NCBI GenBank assembly: GCA_021824575.1 | Contig: JAKAKJ010000091.1 | Location: forward strand, 1-56,407 | Direction of reading: 5' to 3' | Length of the DNA: 56,407 bases | Origin: Chloroflexota bacterium | GTDB lineage: Bacteria > Chloroflexota > Anaerolineae > Anaerolineales > Villigracilaceae | Shown here: piece after piece, positions 13,637 to 21,191 of the stretch | Layout: the number at the start of each line of letters is the position of its first letter | Position numbering within the stretch: the first letter of the stretch is position 1 | Translations under genes and position numbers: made by a program | Notes under the pieces: model-generated | Told to the model about the DNA's origin: nothing | What the model saw: only the letters and a program-made list of their open reading frames with translations | Databases searched by the model: none

Positions 13637-14482
13637 TTACCCAAGCACGAAATTATCGATCAATCTCGTCTTGCCGATGAACACTGCCATCGAAAGCAAT
13701 ATTTTGCCGGTCACTTTATCCAATTCTTGCAACGTATCGTAATCGGCGCAGGAAACGTATTGCATTTGCGCCAGTGGCTCGCGCTCGATCACTTCTTTCA
13801 TCATCCGTCTTAACTTTTCCGCATCACGCTCGCCTTTCTCATACGCATCTTTTGCCGCGCTCAAAGCCCGATACAGCACTGTCGCTGCTTTGCGCTGTTC
13901 GGTATCCAAATACACGTTCCGACTCGACATGGCGAGTCCATCCGGCTCACGCACGATCGGGCAGACAACGATCTCAATCGGGAAATTTAAATCTCTGACC
14001 ATCTGGCGGATGACAGCCGCCTGCTGCGCGTCTTTTTGTCCGAAATAGGCTTTCGTCGGCTGAACAGCGTTGAACAGTTTTGCCACGACGGTTGTGACGC
14101 CGAGAAAGTGACCGGGGCGCTGCGCACCTTCGAGCGGCTGGGTCATTTCCTGGACCTCGACCCACGTTTGGAACCCGGGCGGGTACATCACTTCGGGAGT
14201 TGGCGTCCAGACCAGGTCCGCGCCGGCTTCTTCCAGCAGGCGCAAATCCCGGTCGAGATCGCGCGGATATTTGGATAAGTCTTCGTTCGGTCCGAACTGC
14301 GTCGGGTTGACGAAGATGCTGACCACGACGCTTTTACATTCATCCCGCGCCCGGCGGACGAGGGAAATGTGCCCGGCGTGGAGAAAGCCCATCGTAGGCA
14401 CGAATCCGACCGGCCCGTCCAGAAGGAGGCGGGCTGAGCGCAGTTCTTCGAGAGTGGTCGCGATTATCATTTGTCTAGTCAT
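13637..14482 (-). CDS. panC: Pantothenate synthetase
   Basis: A 281-residue cytoplasmic enzyme that joins pantoate and beta-alanine using ATP, the last step of pantothenate (coenzyme A precursor) synthesis. ATP-binding signatures are clear: GFVPTMGFLHAGHISLVRRA (HxGH), FVNPTQFGPNEDLSKYPR, YFGQKDAQQ, and a KMSKS-like AMSSRNVYLD. Length is normal for the family. It is a single gene here: no panB or panD is nearby, and the neighbours (TIR-FGE gene downstream on the same strand, a 64-residue gene divergently upstream) are unrelated. The start MTRQMIIA is chosen because no better candidate lies upstream; the second Met is possible. Confidence 0.97.
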   Translation of the reverse strand: MTRQMIIATTLEELRSARLLLDGPVGFVPTMGFLHAGHISLVRRARDECKSVVVSIFVNPTQFGPNEDLSKYPRDLDRDLRLLEEAGADLVWTPTPEVMYPPGFQTWVEVQEMTQPLEGAQRPGHFLGVTTVVAKLFNAVQPTKAYFGQKDAQQAAVIRQMVRDLNFPIEIVVCPIVREPDGLAMSSRNVYLDTEQRKAATVLYRALSAAKDAYEKGERDAEKLRRMMKEVIEREPLAQMQYVSCADYDTLQELDKVTGKILLSMAVFIGKTRLIDNFVLG

Positions 14483-14498
14483 TACGAAAAAATCCTTG

Positions 14499-14528
14499 TT
14501 GACAGGCCTAGAAAATATGTGCTACACT
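14499..14528 (+). promoter_or_regulatory. Promoter of the 64-residue gene
   Basis: A perfect TTGACA (14499-14504) is followed after 18 bp by TACACT (14523-14528), with a TG one base before the -10. The spacer contains CTAGAAAATATGTGC, nearly the same as in the ssb promoter at 14854. Confidence 0.75.
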
Positions 14529-14558
14529 TTTGGTGTCCAAATTCAGAAAGGAGAGTAA

Positions 14559-14753
14559 ATGGCTTATTCGTTCACCAATTCTAAAGGTGTGACTTACTAC
14601 CTGCATACCAAGAGACAACAGGCAGCAAGTGGAAAAGAGCGCGTCCTGTTCTTCTTCGCGAAAGAGATCAAGGAAGGCGTGCTGGAATCCGTGCCGACTG
14701 GCTATACCGTTGTCGAAATGAAAACGGGCCTTCCGGTTCTCAAGAAAGTATAA
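14559..14753 (+). CDS. Conserved hypothetical small protein (64 aa)
   Basis: A 64-residue soluble protein with no signal peptide or membrane segment. It begins MAYSFTNSKGVTYYLHTK, has a mixed basic middle (GKERVLFFFAKEIKEG) and ends SVPTGYTVVEMKTGLPVLKK. The pattern suggests a small beta-sheet fold. AAAGGAGAG lies just before the ATG. A strong promoter sits upstream and a strong terminator downstream, so it is a highly expressed monocistronic unit. I recall similar short proteins in Chloroflexota but no known function. Its promoter shares spacer sequence with that of ssb. Confidence 0.8.
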   Translation: MAYSFTNSKGVTYYLHTKRQQAASGKERVLFFFAKEIKEGVLESVPTGYTVVEMKTGLPVLKKV

Positions 14754-14785
14754 CCCCAACAGGCTACAAATTATTCCAGCAGGAA

Positions 14786-14809
14786 CCCAGCGCGAGGCGC
14801 TGGGTTTTT
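14786..14809 (+). terminator. Rho-independent terminator of the 64-residue gene
   Basis: CCCAGCGC (14786-14793), a GAG loop and GCGCTGGG (14797-14804) are followed by TTTTTG. The stem lies 32 bp after the stop codon. Confidence 0.9.
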
Positions 14810-14853
14810 GTTTTCTCGGAGGTGACATTTTTGAAAGTTGCGAAAATTTTACA

Positions 14854-14881
14854 TTGACACCTAGAAAATTTGTGCTAAAAT
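14854..14881 (+). promoter_or_regulatory. Promoter of the ssb transcript
   Basis: A perfect TTGACA (14854-14859) is followed after 16 bp by TAAAAT (14876-14881). The segment CTAGAAAATTTGTGCTA between the boxes repeats the spacer of the promoter at 14499-14528 with one change, hinting at a shared regulator or extended -10 recognition. Confidence 0.75.
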
Positions 14882-14924
14882 GGCTTTACAACCAAATATT
14901 CTTTTAGAGAAAAAGGAGATTCGT

Positions 14925-15002
14925 ATGGAACACAGACACATGGCCTCTAAAAGTCCGAACCCGTTTGAAGGCAACGAATGGAGGAAATCATGCCCGCTCT
15001 AA
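14925..15002 (+). CDS. Putative 25-residue leader peptide overlapping ssb
   Basis: A short ORF begins at the first ATG after the ssb promoter, preceded by a strong AAAAAGGAGA ribosome binding site. It encodes MEHRHMASKSPNPFEGNEWR and five more residues, and ends 13 bases inside ssb. Its end covers the ssb ribosome binding site, so its translation could couple to or regulate ssb. Whether the peptide itself matters is unknown. Confidence 0.5.
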   Translation: MEHRHMASKSPNPFEGNEWRKSCPL

Positions 15003-15370
15003 ATCGAGTCCAACTGATCGGCTATCTGGGAAAAGAACCAGAGTCGCGCTTCACGCCCAACGGCAAGAAAGTGGCGCATTTCAGCGTGGCGATCACCCAA
15101 CGCTGGAAGAGCAACAACGAGACCAAGGAATATACCGAATGGGTTAATGTTGAAGCGTGGGGACGGCTCGGTGAAATCAGCCAGCAATATTTGAAGAAAG
15201 GCAGCCTTGTCTTTGTCGAAGGCCGGCTCAAAACAGACAAGTATGAGGACAAAGGTGAAACCAAATATTACACCAAAGTCGTTGCGCTTGCCCTTCAATT
15301 CCTCGACCGTAAGCCCGCTGATGAACCTGTTATGATGGTGGATGAAGAAGCAGCGGAATACGAAGCGTAG
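14990..15370 (+). CDS. ssb: Single-stranded DNA-binding protein
   Basis: A 126-residue SSB with an N-terminal OB-fold: NRVQLIGYLGKEPESRFT, VAHFSVAI, EWVNVEAWGRLGE, YLKKGSLVFVEGRLKT and a final strand KVVALALQFL. It coats single-stranded DNA during replication, repair and recombination. The C-terminal tail is short and acidic (VDEEAAEYEA) but lacks the usual DDDIPF-type end for partner binding. I start at the ATG at 14990, because GGAGG precedes it by 5 bases and MPALNRVQ fits the family; an in-frame ATG at 14978 overlaps that site. The start lies within the leader ORF. A bidirectional-looking terminator follows. Confidence 0.93.
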   Translation: MPALNRVQLIGYLGKEPESRFTPNGKKVAHFSVAITQRWKSNNETKEYTEWVNVEAWGRLGEISQQYLKKGSLVFVEGRLKTDKYEDKGETKYYTKVVALALQFLDRKPADEPVMMVDEEAAEYEA

Positions 15371-15383
15371 ATTCTTCAGGGCT

Positions 15384-15423
15384 AAAAAAATACTGGACGG
15401 AATTCCTCCGTCCAGTATTTTTT
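15384..15423. terminator. Convergent terminator between ssb and the threonine-synthase-like gene
   Basis: AATACTGGACGGA and its complement TCCGTCCAGTATT form a long stem with an A7 tract on one side and a T7 tract on the other, so it can stop transcription from both directions. Confidence 0.9.
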
Positions 15424-15451
15424 AACCTGTGTGCTATATATTCGTCGTTCC

Positions 15452-16663
15452 CTAAAATTGATCCAAATACTTCAAACCCGACCCGGTGTTAAATAGCACA
15501 ATACGTTCATCAGGCTGTACCCACTTTCTTTTAAGAAGCGCTTCGAGAGCAGCCAGTGTAGCAGCACCCTCGGGCGCAGCAAAGATCCCTTCCATCCTGC
15601 CAAGTTTGCGCTGGGCATCCAGGATGGATTCGTCGTTTACTGCTACAGCAGTCCCCTGACTCTCGCGTATATCGTGCAAGATGAGTGCATCTGCAAAGCT
15701 CTTTGGCACCCGCAGCCCGGATGCCAGTGTATGCGCATTTGTCCAAAAATCGCAAAAGGATGCGCCGTTTTCAAAAGCCTTGACTACGGGCGCACAACCT
15801 TCCGCCTGCACGGACACCATACGAGGTCTTCTCGTATTACTCAACCAGCCTAACGCCTCAAGTTCTGCAAAGGCTTTCCACATACCCACCAGGCCGGTAC
15901 CGCCACCTGTAGGATAGATAATTACATCAGGCAGAGACCAATTAAAAGCCTCAGCCAGTTCGTAGCCCATAATCTTTTTCCCCTCCACGCGGTATGGTTC
16001 CTTGAATGTGGAAAGATCAAACCAACCCTCCGCGCGCGCCTTTTCTCCGGCCATACCAGCGGCATCGCTTATCAGGCCATCCACCAAAACAACCTCTGCG
16101 CCTGCTATGCGGCTTTCCTCGATATTGGCTCGTGGCGTATCCTTCGGCATGTAGATGAGAGCCTTGATTTTTGCACGAGCTGCATAGGCAGCCATGGCCC
16201 CGCCCGCGTTTCCAGCCGTGGGGATGATGACTTTTTCGATCCCAAGCTCTTTGGCTTTGGAAACGGCAGCAGCGAGTCCCCGCGCCTTGAAGGAGCCGGT
16301 CGGGTTAGTGCTCTCATCTTTAACATAAAGGTTGCTGAGTCCAAGCTCCTTTCCGATGTGCGGCAGGTGCAATAAAGCAGTGTCCCCCTCTCCGAGAAAA
16401 ACGAAATTCTGCGGATCCCTTACCGGGAGCAATTCATGCCATCGCCATAATCCGTTCTGCCGATGACGGATGGCATCACGATCCGCATGCTTTCCCACCG
16501 ATGTCAGATCATAACGAGCCAGCAAAGGAGATTGACAGTCGGGGCAAAAAGTATGGACCTTATCCGGCGTGAATTTCCTTCCACAGCCCGAACATTCTAA
16601 TTCGGATAAGTATGAGGTCGTCTTGGAGACGATAGAATCATGCATGATTGGCTGAGATCGCAT
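15452..16663 (-). CDS. Threonine-synthase-like PLP enzyme
   Basis: A fold-type II PLP enzyme of about 403 residues. It opens with a zinc-ribbon (CSGCGRKF ... CPDCQSPL), then LGEGDTALLHLP, the Schiff-base Lys in NPTGSFKARGLA, TAGNAGGAMAAYAA and the phosphate-binding YPTGGGTGLVGMW. Threonine synthase converts O-phosphohomoserine to threonine, but paralogues act on other amino acids, and no homoserine gene is nearby. I place the start at the ATG at 16663, because AAAGGA precedes it; an upstream in-frame start (16696) has no such site. It is the last gene of the signalling cluster, 41 bp after a lone receiver gene, and is paralogous to the enzyme half of the fusion at 17089-18741. Confidence 0.85.
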   Translation of the reverse strand: MRSQPIMHDSIVSKTTSYLSELECSGCGRKFTPDKVHTFCPDCQSPLLARYDLTSVGKHADRDAIRHRQNGLWRWHELLPVRDPQNFVFLGEGDTALLHLPHIGKELGLSNLYVKDESTNPTGSFKARGLAAAVSKAKELGIEKVIIPTAGNAGGAMAAYAARAKIKALIYMPKDTPRANIEESRIAGAEVVLVDGLISDAAGMAGEKARAEGWFDLSTFKEPYRVEGKKIMGYELAEAFNWSLPDVIIYPTGGGTGLVGMWKAFAELEALGWLSNTRRPRMVSVQAEGCAPVVKAFENGASFCDFWTNAHTLASGLRVPKSFADALILHDIRESQGTAVAVNDESILDAQRKLGRMEGIFAAPEGAATLAALEALLKRKWVQPDERIVLFNTGSGLKYLDQF

Positions 16664-16703
16664 TCTAAATCCTTTAAATTGTCCACATAATATCACCGGT
16701 AAA

Positions 16704-17084
16704 CTATTGCGTCGACTCTACATAAGCCTCGACCCTTGCCCAGAGTTCGCGAATGTTGATCGGCTTGGACATGTACACATCGCATCCAGCTTCAAGCGCC
16801 TTTTCAGCATCGCCTTTTAAGGCGTTGGCCGTAACGGCAATGATTGGAATATACACCAATTTATGGTTCTCACTGGCTCGCAGACGCCGGGCTACTTCAT
16901 AGCCATCGATATCTGGCAAATTGATATCCAGCAAAATGAGATCCACCTCTTGATCGTTTGCGATACGGAGTCCATCCATTCCGTTTTTGGCCTCAAGCAC
17001 ATTATAGCCCCGCGATTGCAGCACCCGTTTGACGAGCATCATATTATCTGGATTGTCTTCGATATACAAGATGTTTTTTTCCAT
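16704..17084 (-). CDS. Single-domain response regulator receiver (CheY-like)
   Basis: About 126 residues, one receiver domain and no output domain. Acidic residues IEDN near the start, phosphoacceptor Asp in LILLDINLPDIDG, Thr/Ala in PIIAVTANAL and Lys in VYMSKPIN are all present, so it can accept a phosphate. I start at ATG 17084, 4 bases after the stop of the fusion gene, with AGGGA before it; a TTG at 17108 inside the upstream gene is less likely. Its place between two threonine-synthase-like genes, the first already carrying a receiver, suggests it is a diffusible phospho-relay or sink for the same kinases. Confidence 0.9.
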   Translation of the reverse strand: MEKNILYIEDNPDNMMLVKRVLQSRGYNVLEAKNGMDGLRIANDQEVDLILLDINLPDIDGYEVARRLRASENHKLVYIPIIAVTANALKGDAEKALEAGCDVYMSKPINIRELWARVEAYVESTQ

Positions 17085-17088
17085 ATGA

Positions 17089-18741
17089 TTACTTCCCTTG
17101 TTCTCCAACTTTGTCTTCGATCACTTGGATTACCTGATCAACAAATTTTTTGGGCTGTAGTGAACCCTTTTGGTACACTGCTTCGATATGACCATTCAGC
17201 CGCTTTCGCTCCTCGCCGGTGATATCCTTGGCGCTGATGACCACAATAGGGATATCCCGTGTGCGGGGATCGAGTCGCAGTTCCTCTACAAGGCCAAAAC
17301 CATCTATGCCTGGCAGCATCAAATCGGTGACAATCATTTCAGGCAATTTTTGTCTGGCCAATGCCATCCCTTCCCACCCATCTTTTGCAACGAACAGCCG
17401 ATATGCTTTCCGGCTTTCCAGAAGACGGCGAATAAGCAGGGCGTCGTCTTCATTATCATCAATTACCAATATCGTAGTTGTTTTTTCATCCAGGTTTTCG
17501 AGAGCAGCTTGCAAACCTTCGCGAGGAGCAGGAGCCTGGCTTTCGCTCAAATGAACATCCACCGCATACTGTTCACCGATAATATGTTTCTCGACCGGGA
17601 ACGTATGTCCTGTACAATTCACGATAACAGTTTCATCTTTTGTAATATGGCCATTGCGCAGAAGTTTTTCAAGGCCTGCAAACGCTACCGCAGCAGCGGG
17701 TTCCACAGCCATTCCCTCTGTTTTTGCCAAAGTCCGCATGGCAGAAAAAGCTTCCGAGTCTGACACGGCTTCCATGATGCCGCCGTGGAGTTTTATAAGA
17801 TTCCATAGGTATGTGTAACTCTTACCCGGGTCACCAGTAGAAAGGATGGTAATGCGAGTATCGGGTATGACAGACTCGGCAACTTCCTGGCCAGCCTTGA
17901 AGGCTCTGACCATCGGCGCACATCCCTCAGCCTGAATCACTCCCAATTTGGGGATTCGATCAATCAACCCCATGTTATATATTTCCTTAAAGCCTTGATA
18001 CACGCCCAAGGGACCCATGCCGCCGCTTACAGACTGAATATACCAATCGGGTGTTCTCCAGCCAAGTTGTTCCACAATCTCGTAGGCAATGGTCTTCATT
18101 GACTCGCGCGCAGGTATGGAGCTTGCCCCGCGGTCAAGCAAAAGACGGCGTCGCTGAGCAAACTGGGCTGCGATCTGTTTGGTTTGATCGTAATTGCCAC
18201 TCACGCGGATCACCTCGGCCCCGAAGAGAGCAGCCTCCCGTAACTTTTCCTGAGGTACCAGGCTGGTCATGAAAACCCATAGCTTGATCCCCGCTCGTGC
18301 ACAGGCCGCTGCATAAGCAACAGCCGCGTTACCAGTAGATGCAATAACCGCCTCACGCACACTCCCTTCAACCATGGCAGCTACCGCAACCGCGGCCTGC
18401 CGATCCTTGAAGGAACTGGTTGGGCCATAGCGTTCATCTTTAAAATAAACATTGGAATTGCCAAGTGCCGGGGCGTAACGTTGCGAAAGCCATAGCGGTG
18501 TCCCGCCGGCAGGATAAAGATCAAGGGCGGAAGGATGGTCCAGCGGAAGAATATCTTGATATCGCCACATATTTAATGGACGTCCCGGCAAGCCGCGAAG
18601 AATTTCGCGCTTGAAGGCCTCGTAGTCATAATAGGTTTCCATCCATTGGGAACCGCATCGTTCACATACAGCCGGTGTGAACGGCTCATAGGGCTGCCGA
18701 TTTCCACATAGACTGCATTCCACGTACTTCGGTCTTGACAT
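17089..18741 (-). CDS. Threonine-synthase-like enzyme fused to a receiver domain
   Basis: A 550-residue fusion. Residues 9-32 form a zinc-ribbon (CSLCGNRQ ... CERCGS). The PLP enzyme follows, to about 400: GGTPLWLSQRYA, Schiff-base Lys in YGPTSSFKDRQ, STGNAAVAYAAACARAG and SVSGGMGPLGVYQGF. Residues about 425-550 are a complete receiver: ILVIDDNEDD, phosphoacceptor Asp in IVTDLMLPGIDGFG, IVVISAKD and a final Lys region VYQKGSLQP. Both halves look intact. A biosynthetic PLP enzyme under direct phospho-control would be novel; alternatively the enzyme half has become a ligand sensor. It follows the soluble kinase gene by 2 bp, so that kinase is the obvious phosphodonor. Confidence 0.9.
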   Translation of the reverse strand: MSRPKYVECSLCGNRQPYEPFTPAVCERCGSQWMETYYDYEAFKREILRGLPGRPLNMWRYQDILPLDHPSALDLYPAGGTPLWLSQRYAPALGNSNVYFKDERYGPTSSFKDRQAAVAVAAMVEGSVREAVIASTGNAAVAYAAACARAGIKLWVFMTSLVPQEKLREAALFGAEVIRVSGNYDQTKQIAAQFAQRRRLLLDRGASSIPARESMKTIAYEIVEQLGWRTPDWYIQSVSGGMGPLGVYQGFKEIYNMGLIDRIPKLGVIQAEGCAPMVRAFKAGQEVAESVIPDTRITILSTGDPGKSYTYLWNLIKLHGGIMEAVSDSEAFSAMRTLAKTEGMAVEPAAAVAFAGLEKLLRNGHITKDETVIVNCTGHTFPVEKHIIGEQYAVDVHLSESQAPAPREGLQAALENLDEKTTTILVIDDNEDDALLIRRLLESRKAYRLFVAKDGWEGMALARQKLPEMIVTDLMLPGIDGFGLVEELRLDPRTRDIPIVVISAKDITGEERKRLNGHIEAVYQKGSLQPKKFVDQVIQVIEDKVGEQGK

Positions 18742-18743
18742 AA

Positions 18744-21137
18744 CTATTTCTCCAACTTCTCGACTGGCTCCGCAATAACGGCTTCAATTGGCAATTCCAC
18801 AAAGAACGTGGAACCTTTACCCACCTCGCCGGTGCTCTCGGCCCACAGGCGGCCTCCGTGCATTTCAACCAGGCGGCGACTGATTGGCAAACCCAGACCG
18901 GTGCCGCCTGTTTTGCGCGTGGATGATGTGTCCACCTGCGTAAATTCCTGGAATATGGCTTCCAATTTTTCAGGAGGAATGCCGATGCCCGTATCTCGTA
19001 CAGTAATCAAAACCTTTTGGTCTTGTGTTGTGACGTGCAAGGAAATCTTCCCCTTTTCTGTAAACTTGATGGCATTATTGACGATGTTAATCATCACTTG
19101 ACGTATGCGGGTTCTGTCAGCTGTGATTTCGACTTCGGCATCAGAGTCTTTCTCGATGAAAAGCGCCAGGTTCTTTTCGCTTGCCAGCGTAGATGTGATG
19201 CTATTTACTTCTTCAAGAATTTCATGAATTCGGAATTTTTCCGGATTCAAATTCATGCGTCCGGCTTCAATTTTAGCCATATCGAGCACATCGTTGATTA
19301 GATGCAGCAGGTGTTGACCGTTCTTCTGAATCAGGCCCAAATCGTTGTGCATATTTTCAGTCAACGGACCATCGAGTTCCTCGAGCATAACATCTGAGAA
19401 ACCGAGAATGGAATTCAATGGTGTACGCAATTCATGCGACATATTGGCAAGGAAGGATGATTTGAGGCGATCCAATTCACGGAGTTGAGCAACCGTTGCG
19501 GTTTGTTCCATATATAGACGAGCATTCTGAAGCGCAACGCCCACTTGCGCTGTCAGCGTCGTATAAATGTTGGCATCATCTTCAGTAAAGTAGTTGGCAA
19601 TTTCCGATTGCACATCATACACCCCAAGAACCTTGTCGCCAACGATCATGGGGACGGCCATTTCGGAACGCGTATTTGGAAGCAATGGATTGGCAAGAAA
19701 ATCAGGATTAACAGATACATCATTCACAATAACAGGCTTGCGCTCCATAGCTGCGCGAGCGACAATCGATTTTTTTGCGTCCAGTGGAATTACGTGCTGT
19801 TCGGCAACCATTTGTTTGCCGATTTCCCCCGCACCTGCCGCGAGGATCAATGTATTCCAGGTTTCATCGGCCAGATAAATATGGGCATGATAGAGACGGA
19901 AACGCTCCTTGGTAAGGTCTACCACTGATTGCAATAATTCATCCGGGTTGAGCACGGTGGATGCAGTGGTACTTAATTTCGCAACAGCTTGCAGTTCTGA
20001 TGCGCGCTTCTGGAGTTCTTCTGCAAGTCTGACAGTTTCAAGATGAACGCTCACTCGTTCGGCGATGGCGGCAACGAGTTCAGCAGTTTCTGGCGGCATC
20101 GTGTTCCAGCCTGCAATAGCCAATCGTCCGATGGTTTCTCCGCGTACTGTAAGAGGTTGTGTAAAATTCACTTGCTGTGTGACAGGCAGTTCCTCAGTGG
20201 ATGTGACTTGATTGGAATCATAAACGAAGCCAAGCGACGAGAGATCTTTGTTAGTGGCATATGTTTCCCAGCTCTCACGAGTAAGACGGCGGGTGGCTTC
20301 TTCTGCTTCGGCACGGGCGCGGGATGCGGCAGCCAACAGACGGATGTTCTCCACCTGTTGTGCAACCTCTTTTGCGATGACAGAAACCATTGCCTTATCC
20401 TGTTCGTTCAATGGGTGAGCGGGGTCAGGTTTTACATACAAAGTGCCAACATGTTCATCTGCCACGTTGACCGATTCCTGAATGCCATCATCATTGATAT
20501 CCGTCTTCAAAAAAGGGACGACAGCAGCCTGGTCATAGGCATAGCCGACTCGTTCGCTATGGTGAATGGCATCAAGAAAGGAATCCCAGTTTTCATGCAT
20601 GAAACGGCGAGTAGCAGCTTCGGCGTCAGCACGGGCGCGGTCTGTCGCCTCAAGCAAACGCAGGTTTTGTATTTGAAGGGACGCCTGTTGGGCTATAGCA
20701 TTGACCAGACTGGTCTCTTCCTGACTCAAGGATTGTTCAGGCGACAAGTTGACCAGCATTTCGCCGATGGTTTTTCCACTGGCTTTCAATGGGGCAGTGA
20801 CAGAGGGTATGTTCCCTGGCTCGACTAGATGTGGCTCCGGGATTGACTCAACTCTGTCGCCATTGTAGGCGAATCCGATCCGATCATTTTCGTATAGGAT
20901 CGGTGTGGATGGATGATGGCCATTATTATTCTCATTCTTTGCTTCTGCCATCATCGGTGATGGTATGTCTGCATTTTTTTCGCTCTCGGCGAATTGCATC
21001 TCCAACTCAGATAGACGCGCTCGAAGCTTATCCAGTTCGTGGAAGACTTCCTTCGTTGCGCTTGCAGGGTCTGCGGCAAGGCGCTCGACATCCGCAAACA
21101 GGGCCTCGAGACGATCACGATATCGGCCATTTGACAT
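18744..21137 (-). CDS. Soluble multi-sensor histidine kinase
   Basis: A 797-residue kinase with no membrane helix. A coiled-coil start (1-60) is followed by three copies of a GAF-like module (about 75-165, 180-285, 290-375), each joined by a linker of the type EEATRRLTRESW and opening with GF/GYxYD. A conventional GAF follows (about 390-545), then HisKA with the phospho-His in NMSHELRTPLNSILGF and a full HATPase: N box INIVNNAIKFTEKG, VRDTGIGIPPEKL, GGTGLGLPISRRL. It lies downstream of three receptors that have no kinase domain and directly upstream of the receiver fusion, so it is the likely kinase linking them. Confidence 0.93.
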   Translation of the reverse strand: MSNGRYRDRLEALFADVERLAADPASATKEVFHELDKLRARLSELEMQFAESEKNADIPSPMMAEAKNENNNGHHPSTPILYENDRIGFAYNGDRVESIPEPHLVEPGNIPSVTAPLKASGKTIGEMLVNLSPEQSLSQEETSLVNAIAQQASLQIQNLRLLEATDRARADAEAATRRFMHENWDSFLDAIHHSERVGYAYDQAAVVPFLKTDINDDGIQESVNVADEHVGTLYVKPDPAHPLNEQDKAMVSVIAKEVAQQVENIRLLAAASRARAEAEEATRRLTRESWETYATNKDLSSLGFVYDSNQVTSTEELPVTQQVNFTQPLTVRGETIGRLAIAGWNTMPPETAELVAAIAERVSVHLETVRLAEELQKRASELQAVAKLSTTASTVLNPDELLQSVVDLTKERFRLYHAHIYLADETWNTLILAAGAGEIGKQMVAEQHVIPLDAKKSIVARAAMERKPVIVNDVSVNPDFLANPLLPNTRSEMAVPMIVGDKVLGVYDVQSEIANYFTEDDANIYTTLTAQVGVALQNARLYMEQTATVAQLRELDRLKSSFLANMSHELRTPLNSILGFSDVMLEELDGPLTENMHNDLGLIQKNGQHLLHLINDVLDMAKIEAGRMNLNPEKFRIHEILEEVNSITSTLASEKNLALFIEKDSDAEVEITADRTRIRQVMINIVNNAIKFTEKGKISLHVTTQDQKVLITVRDTGIGIPPEKLEAIFQEFTQVDTSSTRKTGGTGLGLPISRRLVEMHGGRLWAESTGEVGKGSTFFVELPIEAVIAEPVEKLEK

Positions 21138-21191
21138 GAGTCACCGCCTCCTCAACGATCCAGCAGGGAAAACTGATGCATGATACATCCA

